From: Rhabdobacter roseus
Lineage (GTDB): Bacteria; Bacteroidota; Bacteroidia; Cytophagales; Spirosomataceae
Length of the DNA stretch: 64,000 bases
Direction: 5' to 3'
NCBI RefSeq assembly: GCF_014202275.1
Contig: NZ_JACHGF010000013.1
Location: 1-64,000 of the forward strand
Part shown: piece by piece, positions 27,011 through 35,198 of the stretch
Position numbering within the stretch: the stretch's first letter is position 1
Layout of the letters: the number at the start of each line of letters is the position of its first letter
Translations under genes and position numbers: made by a program
The notes under the pieces: generated by a model
Database searches by the model: none
What the model saw: only the letters and a program-made list of their open reading frames with translations
What the model was told of the DNA's origin: nothing

Positions 27011-27042
27011 CCCAACCTTTTACCCGTCACTTCCAACTTATC
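27011..27042 (+). promoter_or_regulatory. predicted ECF-type promoter (copy C)
   Basis: CCCAACCTTT at 27011-27020, 13 bp, then CAACTTATC at 27034-27042. Similarity to copy D continues beyond it (TCARTAG, then CCACTTA). The next gene starts at 27180. Confidence 0.6.
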
Positions 27043-27179
27043 AATAGAACCCACTTACAGTTCCGGCATTTGCAAAAACGACTACGTATTTCAGCTTGAG
27101 ATATCCTTCGCCAAACGAAGTGTAAAAACCCGAACAGTCGTAACCAAAACACCATGCACTTTTTAATTTTTTGACCAAA

Positions 27180-27971
27180 ATGAAAAACAACACCCTACTG
27201 GCGGCTCTGGCCGCCGGGCTACTCCTTACGTCCGTTTCGTTCGGGCAGACGCCCGCCCCTTCCAAGCCTAAAAAAGCCGCCGCCGGCACCGGGCTCGGCA
27301 TGATGACCATTCTTCCGGCCTTCGAAGGCAATCTTGGCAAACTGCATCAAATCGGCCTGTCCGTCGGCGGGGAAATCCAGTACGGGATGCTGGCCGGGCA
27401 GTTCACACCCATGGCGGGCGTGTCGGGCATGGTGCATTTCAACCAGAAGTTCGCCATCGGGGCGGCGGGGTATTCCACGCTGGCCGAAAATTTCGCCCCA
27501 ACCAGCCTGAACGCCGGTAAAGCGCTGGCTTTGAGCAATGTGTACGGCGGTTTGAAAATGGAGTTCACGCCCAGGCCCGATGCGAAGGTGCACGTGTCGT
27601 TCCCGCTGCTGATCGGAATGGGCTTCGCACAGGTGGACTCTGTCAACAGCCTCGGCGAACGCGGCCAAGACCACTATACGGATCCAATAACCGGACTGGA
27701 AAACGACCGGGAGGGCCGCGATCACCACGAAGGCGGCAACTCGGACTACTTCGTGATGCAGCAGGGCGTGAACCTCGAAATGAACCTGATCCGCTACGTC
27801 AAGCTCACGCTTGGAGTCAGCTATCGTATAGTTCCTACCGTTAGTCAGGAAAAGAACGCCGCCGCTACGACCACCTACCCTGCCCTCACCGCCGGCCAGC
27901 TTGGTGGCGTCAATCTCAGCGCCGGGTTGCGCATCGGGCTATTTGACTACCAACTGGGCCGCCGCCGGTAA
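27180..27971 (+). CDS. exported outer-membrane-type protein of unknown function
   Basis: 263 residues from the ATG at 27180 (a TTG nine bases earlier is also in frame). Signal peptide MKNNTLLAALAAGLLLTSVSFG, cleavage likely after GQT. The mature part has short beta-strand-like stretches (KLHQIGLSVGGEIQYGML, YVKLTLGVSYRIVP, NLSAGLRIGLFDYQL) and a polar loop rich in Asp/His (GRDHHEGGNSDYF), compatible with a small outer-membrane barrel. No family recognised. It follows an ECF-type promoter and precedes the PepSY-repeat lipoprotein. Confidence 0.65.
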   Translation: MKNNTLLAALAAGLLLTSVSFGQTPAPSKPKKAAAGTGLGMMTILPAFEGNLGKLHQIGLSVGGEIQYGMLAGQFTPMAGVSGMVHFNQKFAIGAAGYSTLAENFAPTSLNAGKALALSNVYGGLKMEFTPRPDAKVHVSFPLLIGMGFAQVDSVNSLGERGQDHYTDPITGLENDREGRDHHEGGNSDYFVMQQGVNLEMNLIRYVKLTLGVSYRIVPTVSQEKNAAATTTYPALTAGQLGGVNLSAGLRIGLFDYQLGRRR

Positions 27972-28095
27972 GCTAAAACTACTGAATGAGAAAACTATCG
28001 AGATAGGAATTCTACCCGTACTTTTCTTCACAGTACTTGAACGAAACTAACTTCCCCGATGAGGATAGGGGGCAAACCCGTCAATTCAAAAAACT

Positions 28096-29085
28096 ATGAA
28101 AAAGTCACTTTTGGCGCTCCTGTGCGGAGCATTCCTGCTTACCTCCTGCGCGAAGCAGGACAAACCGGTCACGCCCGCCACAGCGGCGGTTCTCTCCATC
28201 AGTAACGTACCTTCGCTGGTCCTGGCCTCAATGGCCCGCAACTACCCGGCCGTGACCGACGTCACCTGGCGGCAAACGGCCCCGACGGCCTACATGGCAA
28301 CCTTCCGGCAGAATGGGGCCGCCCGCACGGCCACTTTTCAGAAAACCGGTACCCTGACCAAGGCTGGCGAAGTCATCGACCCCGCCGTGCTGCCCCAGGC
28401 CGTCACCGATTATCTGACGACCAACTACCCCGGCTACGTGATCGTGCAGGCCGACGTCAGGAAAGACGCCACCGGAGCCGTGAAGGGCTACGAAACGCTC
28501 ATTACGTTGAACGATGTGCAATATGAGCTGGAATTCAATGCGGTGGGTACCTTCACCAAGCTCGAAACGCCCAACGGCCACGAACAGGGCAACGGCATCG
28601 CGGCCTCGGCCCTGCCCAAGGTCATTACCGACTACCTGACAGCCAACTATCCTGGCTATACTTTCCGCGAGGCTGAAACCCGCCTCATCAACGGTACGCT
28701 GACCAACTACCAGGTGGAAATCCTGCAAAATGGGACGCTGTTCGAGCTTAACTTCGACGCGGCGGGCGTCTATCTGGGCCAGAATACCGACGGGGAAGGA
28801 CACGGCGGCAAGGAGGGCAACCACGATGGCGAACAGGGCAATCATGACGGTGAGCACGACAACGGCCAGCAGAGCGCCGACTCGCTCATCACTCAGACTG
28901 CCCTGCCCGCAGCGGTGAGCACGTACCTGAGGGCGACGTATCCCGGCTACACGTTTGTGAGTGCCGCCATTGAGAAAGACAAGGCGGGATCACTCAAGTA
29001 CTACGAGGTGAAGTTCACCCTGGCCGGTAAGGCCTACGAGGCCGAGTTCGACGCGGCGGGCAAGTTCATCAAGCTGGAGAACTGA
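28096..29085 (+). CDS. PepSY-like repeat lipoprotein
   Basis: 329 residues. Lipoprotein signal (MKKSLLALLCGAFLLTSC). The mature protein has four copies of a PepSY-like unit, each starting with a Y-P motif: MARNYPAVTDVTW, LTTNYPGYVIVQAD, LTANYPGYTFREAE, LRATYPGYTFVSAA, and each ending in a YE(L/V/A)EF strand. A Gly/His/Asp-rich linker (GEGHGGKEGNHDGEQGNHDG) separates units three and four. PepSY-like domains of this kind are widespread and poorly understood in Bacteroidota, often controlled by envelope two-component systems. The gene is probably co-transcribed with the upstream exported protein and the ACP-like gene 1 bp downstream. Confidence 0.82.
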   Translation: MKKSLLALLCGAFLLTSCAKQDKPVTPATAAVLSISNVPSLVLASMARNYPAVTDVTWRQTAPTAYMATFRQNGAARTATFQKTGTLTKAGEVIDPAVLPQAVTDYLTTNYPGYVIVQADVRKDATGAVKGYETLITLNDVQYELEFNAVGTFTKLETPNGHEQGNGIAASALPKVITDYLTANYPGYTFREAETRLINGTLTNYQVEILQNGTLFELNFDAAGVYLGQNTDGEGHGGKEGNHDGEQGNHDGEHDNGQQSADSLITQTALPAAVSTYLRATYPGYTFVSAAIEKDKAGSLKYYEVKFTLAGKAYEAEFDAAGKFIKLEN

Positions 29086-29086
29086 T

Positions 29087-29353
29087 ATGAAAGCCAGCCT
29101 AACGCTCGTGCGGGATCACCTCAGCCGCCGCTTCGGCATTCCGCCGCCGCTGGTGCGGCTTTCCAGCCACCTGGATAACGACTTGGGGCTGGAAATCTGG
29201 GAGAAGATCGACCTGATCGTTTTTCTGGAAGCTGCCTACGGCGTGACGTTCCCGAGCGACGCCACGAGCCGTTACGAGACGGTGTTCGAGCTACTGGCCT
29301 TTGCGCTGCTCAGCCCCTTCGTAGCCCGTTCAAAAAAGTTTTTCGTGAAATAA
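29087..29353 (+). CDS. acyl-carrier-protein-like small protein lacking the prosthetic-group serine
   Basis: 88 residues. The stretch DLGLEIWEKIDLIVFLEAAY followed by GVTFPSD aligns with the ACP pattern DLGxDSLDxVELxxxLE..F.I..P, but the Ser that carries phosphopantetheine is Ile37 and the following Leu is Trp38. It resembles DUF1493-type ACP-like proteins. Without Ser it cannot be loaded in the usual way, so a structural or regulatory role is more likely. Only one base separates it from the PepSY-lipoprotein stop, so translation is coupled. A strong terminator follows. Confidence 0.7.
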   Translation: MKASLTLVRDHLSRRFGIPPPLVRLSSHLDNDLGLEIWEKIDLIVFLEAAYGVTFPSDATSRYETVFELLAFALLSPFVARSKKFFVK

Positions 29354-29374
29354 ATCCGATTGGTTGAGTTGCGC

Positions 29375-29427
29375 TTAATTTTTAAAAAAGGCGGCGGGTA
29401 CTGTCTGCCGCGTTTTTTAAAAATTAA
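29375..29427. terminator. strong bidirectional hairpin terminator
   Basis: TTAATTTTTAAAAAA (29375-29389) pairs perfectly with TTTTTTAAAAATTAA (29413-29427), with an inner GCGGC/GCCGC pairing. The A/T arms give U-runs on both strands. Confidence 0.8.
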
Positions 29428-29480
29428 AAAGCATGAGTAGACTCTCCCCAACATGTTTTTAAAGCTAATTTCTTATCCCG

Positions 29481-30827
29481 ATGAAAAAGAATGCAACACT
29501 CGCCTGGGGAGGGGTTGTTCTGACCGTGCTTTCGCTGGTCAACTGTAAGAAAACCGCGCTGGACACCGTCGCTCCGGTAGCCGCAACACCCGCCGTCGCC
29601 ACCACTACCGCCGACATCCGCGATTCGCTTTACCTCTACATGGAAGAGGTGTACCTGTGGTATGACAAGCTGCCCACGGCTTTCAACACCCGCGCCTACA
29701 CTGACCCCCAGACCGAAATGGATACCCTCGTGTGGGTGCAGCCGCTCGACCGCTGGTCGTTCGTACAAAAAGCCGCCACCTTCAACAGTTACTTCGCCGA
29801 CGGGCAGACGGGCGACTTCGGTTTCTGGATCAAGTACGACGCCAACAACGACCTTCGCGTCCGCTACGTGTACACCCAGTCCCCTGCGGGACTGGCCGGG
29901 GTGCAGCGCGGCTGGATCCTGACGGCGCTCAACGGCCAGAATGTCCAGAGCATGACCGATGCCACTATCGTGGATGCCTTTTACTCGGCCAGCAGCACTA
30001 CGTTTGGTTTCCGAAAACCCGACGGCACCACGGTGACCAAAGCCCTGGCCATAGCGGATTACAGCCTCAACACGGTGCTGTACACCAACACCTACGACCT
30101 TCCGGGCCACAAAGTGGGTTATCTGGTCTTCAACAGTTTCACCGGAACGCCCTCCCAAAATGAACTCGCGGCGGCATTCACCAATTTCGAGACGGCCGGA
30201 ATCGACGAGCTCGTGGTGGATCTGCGCTACAACGGCGGCGGCGACGTGGGCACTCAGGAGTTCCTGGCCAACCGCATCGCGCCCAGCAAGGTGGGCAGCG
30301 CGGCCCCGATGTACAGCGTCTTTCACAACGCCAAACTGGCTTCCTGGAACAAGACTGTCAACTTCACCAAGGCGGGGAATCTGAACCTGTCGCGGGTGTT
30401 TTTCATCACCACTTCCGGCTCGGCTTCGGCCAGTGAGTTGCTCATCAACAACCTCAAGCCCTACATGGACGTCAAGCTGATCGGGCAAGTCACGCACGGC
30501 AAGCCCGTGGGTATGTACGGTTTCAACGTCATGGACTACGTGCTGGCGCCCATCGCCTTCCGAACCGTCAACGCCCAAAACGTCGGCGACTACTACAATG
30601 GCATGCCCGTGGATGCCGCCGTGGCCGACGGCCTCGACCGCAACTGGGGCGACCCCCAGGAGTCGTGCCTGGCCGCTGCCTTGAAGTACATTCAGGCGGG
30701 CTGCTTCGCGGGCGTCGCCAGTCGCGATCTCAACGCCCGGCTATCGGCGGTGCAGGAAGCCCACAACCGCATCCTCGACCAGCAAATTGTAAAAGAACTC
30801 ATTCTGAAAGCACCCAAACCCCTCTGA
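29481..30827 (+). CDS. S41-family (C-terminal processing-like) peptidase lipoprotein
   Basis: 448 residues. Lipoprotein signal (VLTVLSLVNC). A short N-terminal helical part (SLYLYMEEVYLWYDKLP), a PDZ-like domain (VYTQSPAGLAGVQRGWILTALNG at about 130), then the S41 core with LVVDLRYNGGGDV and the nucleophile Ser in TTSGSASASELLINNL (about 315). These peptidases cleave unfolded or C-terminal tails in the periplasm. It is followed with a 2-bp gap by a TonB receptor and its DUF4249 lipoprotein, so the three are likely one operon. Confidence 0.9.
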   Translation: MKKNATLAWGGVVLTVLSLVNCKKTALDTVAPVAATPAVATTTADIRDSLYLYMEEVYLWYDKLPTAFNTRAYTDPQTEMDTLVWVQPLDRWSFVQKAATFNSYFADGQTGDFGFWIKYDANNDLRVRYVYTQSPAGLAGVQRGWILTALNGQNVQSMTDATIVDAFYSASSTTFGFRKPDGTTVTKALAIADYSLNTVLYTNTYDLPGHKVGYLVFNSFTGTPSQNELAAAFTNFETAGIDELVVDLRYNGGGDVGTQEFLANRIAPSKVGSAAPMYSVFHNAKLASWNKTVNFTKAGNLNLSRVFFITTSGSASASELLINNLKPYMDVKLIGQVTHGKPVGMYGFNVMDYVLAPIAFRTVNAQNVGDYYNGMPVDAAVADGLDRNWGDPQESCLAAALKYIQAGCFAGVASRDLNARLSAVQEAHNRILDQQIVKELILKAPKPL

Positions 30828-30829
30828 TC

Positions 30830-33118
30830 GTGCGCCGATATTCGATAACACTTCTGACTTTCATGTGCTTCGCCCTGTCCGTTTCCGCCCAAAACGTCAC
30901 GGTGAGTGGCTACATCCGAGATGCCGCCTCGGGCGAGTCGCTGATCGGGGCCACGGTGTACAATACCAACCACAAGTCCGGGACGGTATCCAACAATTAC
31001 GGCTTTTACTCCCTGACCCTGCCCGCCGCCGATACGCTGGGACTGGTCTTCTCGATGCTGGGCTACGAACCCAAGGTCAAGAAAGTGGCCACCGCCGGCA
31101 ACCTAAGCCTTACCGTGAACCTCAGCGAGTCGGCCCGCCAGCTCGCTGAGGTAACGGTAAGCACCACCCGCAACGACGACAACGTTTCGGCCCCGCAAAT
31201 GGGGGTAATCGACGTGCCGATCAAGCAGATCAAAACCCTCCCGGCCGTGCTGGGTGAACGCGATGTGCTGAAAATCATCCAGTTATTGCCGGGGGTGCAG
31301 TCGGGGCAGGAAGGAACCACAGGCTTCTTCGTGCGGGGGGGCAACACCGACCAGAACCTGGTGCAGTTGGACGAGGCCACGGTCTATAACCCCAACCATC
31401 TTTTCGGACTGTTCAGCACCTTCAATACCAACGCCCTCAAAAACGTCACGCTCATCAAGGGCGGCTTTCCCGCCCAGTACGGCGGGCGGCTCAGTTCCAT
31501 CCTCGACATCACGATGAAGGACGGCAACAACCGCAAGACCGCCGTGACGGGCGGCATCGGGCTGCTGACGTCTAACATCACGGTGGAAGGGGCGATTAAA
31601 AAGGAAAAATCGTCGTACATCGTCTCGGCACGGCGAAGCTACGCCGACCTGATCGCCAAACCCTTTCTGGGAAGTACCAGCTACTATTTTTACGACTTGA
31701 ACGCCAAGTTCAACTTCTGGCTGGGCCAGCGCGACCGCCTTTTCCTGAGCGGTTTCACGGGTAAGGACAAGGCCGCCTACACCGGGGCCAACAGCCTGAA
31801 CTACGGCATCGACTTCGGCAACAGCACCGCCACCGTCCGCTGGAACCACCAGTTTTCGAGCAAGCTGTTTGCCAATACTTCGCTGATTTACAACAGCTAC
31901 CACCTGAGCTTGTCCACAATTCAGAACAAGTACTTCGCCCAGATTTATTCCGGCATCCAGGACCTGAACGCCAAGGTGGACGTGGAGTACTACGCGGGCA
32001 GCCGACACAAGCTGAGCGGCGGAGCCAACTACACGGACAACACCTTTTTCCCCGCCACCTCGTCGGCCAAAATCCCCAAGTCGGGCGTGGTGAAGTCCGT
32101 CAAACCCGACAGCATCGTGCGGCAGTACTCCAACATCCTGGCGTTTTACGCCAGCGACGAAATCAAGGTTTCCGACCGCCTGAGCCTGAACGCCGGGCTA
32201 CGCATTCCCATTTTCACCCGCTTGGGCAAGCGCTACACGTTCCTGGAACCTCGGCTGAACGTCAAGTACGGCCTCGACGCCACGACCTCGCTCAAAGCCG
32301 CCTACACCGAAATGAACCAGTTCATCCACCTGGTTCCCAGCAGCACGGCTTCGTTGCCTACCGACATTTGGATCAGCAGCAGCCCCAAAGTCAGGCCCCA
32401 GAATAGCCGGCAGGTGGCCCTGGGTGTTTTTAAGAATTTCAAGGAAAACGCTTACGAAACCAGCGTGGAAGTATATTACAAGACGATGCACAACCAGGTA
32501 CTTTTCCGGGAAGGCACCCAGCCGCTGCTGACCAATGACATCGAGACGACGCTGGTTTTCGGCAAGGGAAACAGCTACGGCGTCGAGTTTTTTGTCAGGA
32601 AAAACGAGGGAAAGCTCACGGGCTGGGTTTCCTACACCTTGTCCAAAACCACCCAGCAATTCGACTCGCTGAACTTCGGCAATCCGTTCCCCTTCCGCTA
32701 CGACAAACGGCATAACCTCAGCGTGGCGGGCAGTTATGAACTCAACCCAAAGTGGACGTTCTCGGCGACCTTCGTCTTCACCAGCGGCGGGGCGTTCACG
32801 CTGCCCGTGGGCCGGATTCCGGTCTTCCAGGACGGCTCGCTTTACGACGGCATATACTCGGACTACACCGCCCGCAACAACTACCGCCTGCGGCCCTACA
32901 ATCGGCTGGACGTGAGCGCGATCCTGCACCAGCCGCAACGCCATTTATTCCAAAAACGCTACGACGCCGAGTGGATTTTCGGGATTTACAACGTGTACAG
33001 CCGCCGCAATCCTTACTTCGTCTATCTGGCCACCGACCCGATTACCAAGCAGCCCGCCGCCAAACAGGTTTCGCTGCTGCCCATCATCCCCAGCGTGAGC
33101 TACAACTTCAAATTCTGA
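30830..33118 (+). CDS. TonB-dependent receptor with carboxypeptidase-regulatory-like domain
   Basis: 762 residues from a GTG at 30830, two bases after the peptidase stop. This start gives the signal MRRYSITLLTFMCFALSVSA; a longer frame from 30665 lies inside the peptidase gene. Then a carboxypeptidase-regulatory-like domain (VSGYIRDAASGESLIGATVY), plug (LKIIQLLPGVQSGQEG, FFVRGGNTDQNLVQLDEA) and a barrel ending VSYNFKF. This receptor type is usually encoded next to a DUF4249 lipoprotein, as here, making an outer-membrane uptake pair of unknown ligand. Confidence 0.9.
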   Translation: MRRYSITLLTFMCFALSVSAQNVTVSGYIRDAASGESLIGATVYNTNHKSGTVSNNYGFYSLTLPAADTLGLVFSMLGYEPKVKKVATAGNLSLTVNLSESARQLAEVTVSTTRNDDNVSAPQMGVIDVPIKQIKTLPAVLGERDVLKIIQLLPGVQSGQEGTTGFFVRGGNTDQNLVQLDEATVYNPNHLFGLFSTFNTNALKNVTLIKGGFPAQYGGRLSSILDITMKDGNNRKTAVTGGIGLLTSNITVEGAIKKEKSSYIVSARRSYADLIAKPFLGSTSYYFYDLNAKFNFWLGQRDRLFLSGFTGKDKAAYTGANSLNYGIDFGNSTATVRWNHQFSSKLFANTSLIYNSYHLSLSTIQNKYFAQIYSGIQDLNAKVDVEYYAGSRHKLSGGANYTDNTFFPATSSAKIPKSGVVKSVKPDSIVRQYSNILAFYASDEIKVSDRLSLNAGLRIPIFTRLGKRYTFLEPRLNVKYGLDATTSLKAAYTEMNQFIHLVPSSTASLPTDIWISSSPKVRPQNSRQVALGVFKNFKENAYETSVEVYYKTMHNQVLFREGTQPLLTNDIETTLVFGKGNSYGVEFFVRKNEGKLTGWVSYTLSKTTQQFDSLNFGNPFPFRYDKRHNLSVAGSYELNPKWTFSATFVFTSGGAFTLPVGRIPVFQDGSLYDGIYSDYTARNNYRLRPYNRLDVSAILHQPQRHLFQKRYDAEWIFGIYNVYSRRNPYFVYLATDPITKQPAAKQVSLLPIIPSVSYNFKF

Positions 33119-33124
33119 TTCGTC

Positions 33125-34036
33125 ATGGTTCGTTTTCCCAAACAATTTCTCCGCACCAACTGGCCGACTTTCGTGATCTGGCTGGCCGTGACCGGGCTGC
33201 TGGCCTGTGAAAAGAACATCAGCGTACCGCCCCAGCCTTACGTCAGCACGGTTTCCATCCAGAGTCTGCTGAGTCCGGGCGAGCGGCCCGTGCTGTACTT
33301 CGACCGCACGGTGCCCTACTTCGACGCCAAACAGAGCAATGTCCACCTTTTCATCCGGGATGCACAGGTGACTATTACGGCGGGCGATGTAGTGGATAGG
33401 TTAATACCCGACTCGTCCTACAACGGCTTCCGGTGCAGCTACGAGTATTTTTATCGGGGAAAACTGCCCGTGAAAAGCAACGCCGATTACCGCCTCAACA
33501 TCCAATGGCAGGGACAGAATTACACCGCCACAGCCAGCACCGACTTGCCCGTCACGCCCATCGACAGCGTCAGCTACGTGTCCAGTTTTAAGGATTTGTA
33601 CGGCGATCACGAGGGCATCGTCATCAACTTCAAAGACCAAAACCGCCCCGCCACCTACTACCGCTACACGATGGCGCGAAGCATCGACAGCACCGTTCAC
33701 GATGCCACCGGGCTAAAAAGCCCCTGCCTGACCGACCAGAAAGTGCGGGTGCTGGAAATCGGACGGACGGTTTACCCCAGCCGGGGCAACGCCGAACTGA
33801 CCATCGTGGCCGAACCCACCTATCTGCACAAAAAGGGCGACGTGGGCTACATCCGGCTGCAAACGATGGATCGCCACACCTACGATTTCTACGACCAGCT
33901 CGACCGCCAGAAACTCGCCCAGTTCAACCCGTTTGTGGAGCCGGTTTTTCTGAAACCCACCCAGTTCAGCAATGCCATCGGCGTGTTCGGGGCCATCGCG
34001 GTTTCGGATTCGGTGCGGTTCATGTATCCCGAGTGA
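33125..34036 (+). CDS. DUF4249 lipoprotein partner of the TonB receptor
   Basis: 303 residues. Signal with lipobox (LAVTGLLACEK). The mature part begins with ISVPPQPYVSTVSIQSLLSPG and VLYFDRTVPYF, an Ig-like/beta-sandwich pattern typical of DUF4249, and ends VFGAIAVSDSVRFMYPE. These proteins sit on the outer-membrane receptor and are thought to help bind its ligand. The start is 6 bp after the receptor gene, so the pair is co-expressed. The next gene is more than 270 bp away behind an ECF-type promoter. Confidence 0.85.
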   Translation: MVRFPKQFLRTNWPTFVIWLAVTGLLACEKNISVPPQPYVSTVSIQSLLSPGERPVLYFDRTVPYFDAKQSNVHLFIRDAQVTITAGDVVDRLIPDSSYNGFRCSYEYFYRGKLPVKSNADYRLNIQWQGQNYTATASTDLPVTPIDSVSYVSSFKDLYGDHEGIVINFKDQNRPATYYRYTMARSIDSTVHDATGLKSPCLTDQKVRVLEIGRTVYPSRGNAELTIVAEPTYLHKKGDVGYIRLQTMDRHTYDFYDQLDRQKLAQFNPFVEPVFLKPTQFSNAIGVFGAIAVSDSVRFMYPE

Positions 34037-34096
34037 GGAAAACCATTCCAAATCCGTGGGCGAAAGTATTAATTTTCGATTAAAAAACCCTACTGA

Positions 34097-34128
34097 CCCA
34101 ACCTTTCCGGCACTACTTCCAACTTGTC
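34097..34128 (+). promoter_or_regulatory. predicted ECF-type promoter (copy D)
   Basis: CCCAACCTTT at 34097-34106, 13 bp, then CAACTTGTC at 34120-34128. It faces the hydroxylase gene at 34310, leaving a long 5' leader that holds no other gene. Confidence 0.6.
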
Positions 34129-34309
34129 AGTAGTGGCCACTTATTTTTTTCCCAGTTGCAAAAGTTTTTGTCGATGGACAGGCTTAGCAGGCTTCGCCAA
34201 ACGGCGAAGCAACATCTGAATTCATCCGGTTAATACCTGTCTTTTCCTCATTTCTCAAAAAACCGACTTCGGTTTTTACACAATTCTTTTGCCCAACCAA
34301 ATCAAAATA

Positions 34310-35158
34310 ATGCACAACCTCCAAGACTACTTCGCCCATCAGCCCGACTCGCACCGCATCGCCGTGCTGACTATTTCCATCTTTGTTTTCTGGAATATCG
34401 AGAACGCTCTGGCGCTCGATATGAACTACAAGAAATGGCGACACGCGCTCACCAACAGTTATTTTATGCTTGTGGATGCGCCGGTGCAGTTCGTGCTGGG
34501 CGTTGCGCTGGCTTTCGCCACGGGTTGGGTCGCCATGCACCAATTTGGCCTGATTTACTGGCTGCCACTGCCAAATGTATTTACTCAATTCGTCGTCAGC
34601 TTCGTGTTGCTAGACTTGCTGGAATACGTCTATCACCGCTTCATGCACATTTTCACGCCGCTCTGGATGGTGCACCTTGTCCACCACAGCGACCGCAACC
34701 TGGACAGCTCTACGGTATTGCGGGAACATCCGCTCGAAACGGGCGTTCGCCTTACGCTGCTGGTGCTGTGGGTGTTCGTCACCGGAGCGGGTTTATGGAT
34801 GGTACTGGCCCGGCAGTTCTTTCAGGTTATTTCCAACGTCTTTACCCACAGTAATTTTCGGCTGAATGACAAACTCGACCGTGTCCTGAGCCTGCTCATC
34901 GTGACGCCCAATATGCACCACGTCCATCACCACTACCAGCAGCCCTACACCGATACCAACTACGGCGACGTGCTGAGCGTGTGGGACCGGATATTCGGCA
35001 CGTTCAGCCGCCTTTCCGCCGACGAGGTAGTTTTCGGCGTGGACACCCACATGGCTTTGGAGGAGAACGCCGACTTCAAGAATCTGCTCGCGATGCCCTT
35101 CGGGCCGCACCGGGAATCGGAAGATTTTAGCGAAGAGTGGGTTTGGCAAAATGCCTAA
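34310..35158 (+). CDS. sterol desaturase/fatty acid hydroxylase superfamily membrane enzyme
   Basis: 282 residues from the ATG at 34310 (a TTG at 34289 is also in frame). Four to five membrane helices and the di-iron histidine motifs: HRFMH (about 112), HLVHHSD (about 126) and MHHVHHHY (about 205). These enzymes hydroxylate or desaturate lipids in the inner membrane, so it may modify fatty acids or the lipid part of ornithine lipids or lipid A. It starts an apparent unit with the DUF5686 protein gene 40 bp downstream. Confidence 0.88.
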   Translation: MHNLQDYFAHQPDSHRIAVLTISIFVFWNIENALALDMNYKKWRHALTNSYFMLVDAPVQFVLGVALAFATGWVAMHQFGLIYWLPLPNVFTQFVVSFVLLDLLEYVYHRFMHIFTPLWMVHLVHHSDRNLDSSTVLREHPLETGVRLTLLVLWVFVTGAGLWMVLARQFFQVISNVFTHSNFRLNDKLDRVLSLLIVTPNMHHVHHHYQQPYTDTNYGDVLSVWDRIFGTFSRLSADEVVFGVDTHMALEENADFKNLLAMPFGPHRESEDFSEEWVWQNA

Positions 35159-35198
35159 TTGCTTTTTAGCAAGACCTCACCTCCCAACAACTCAAATC

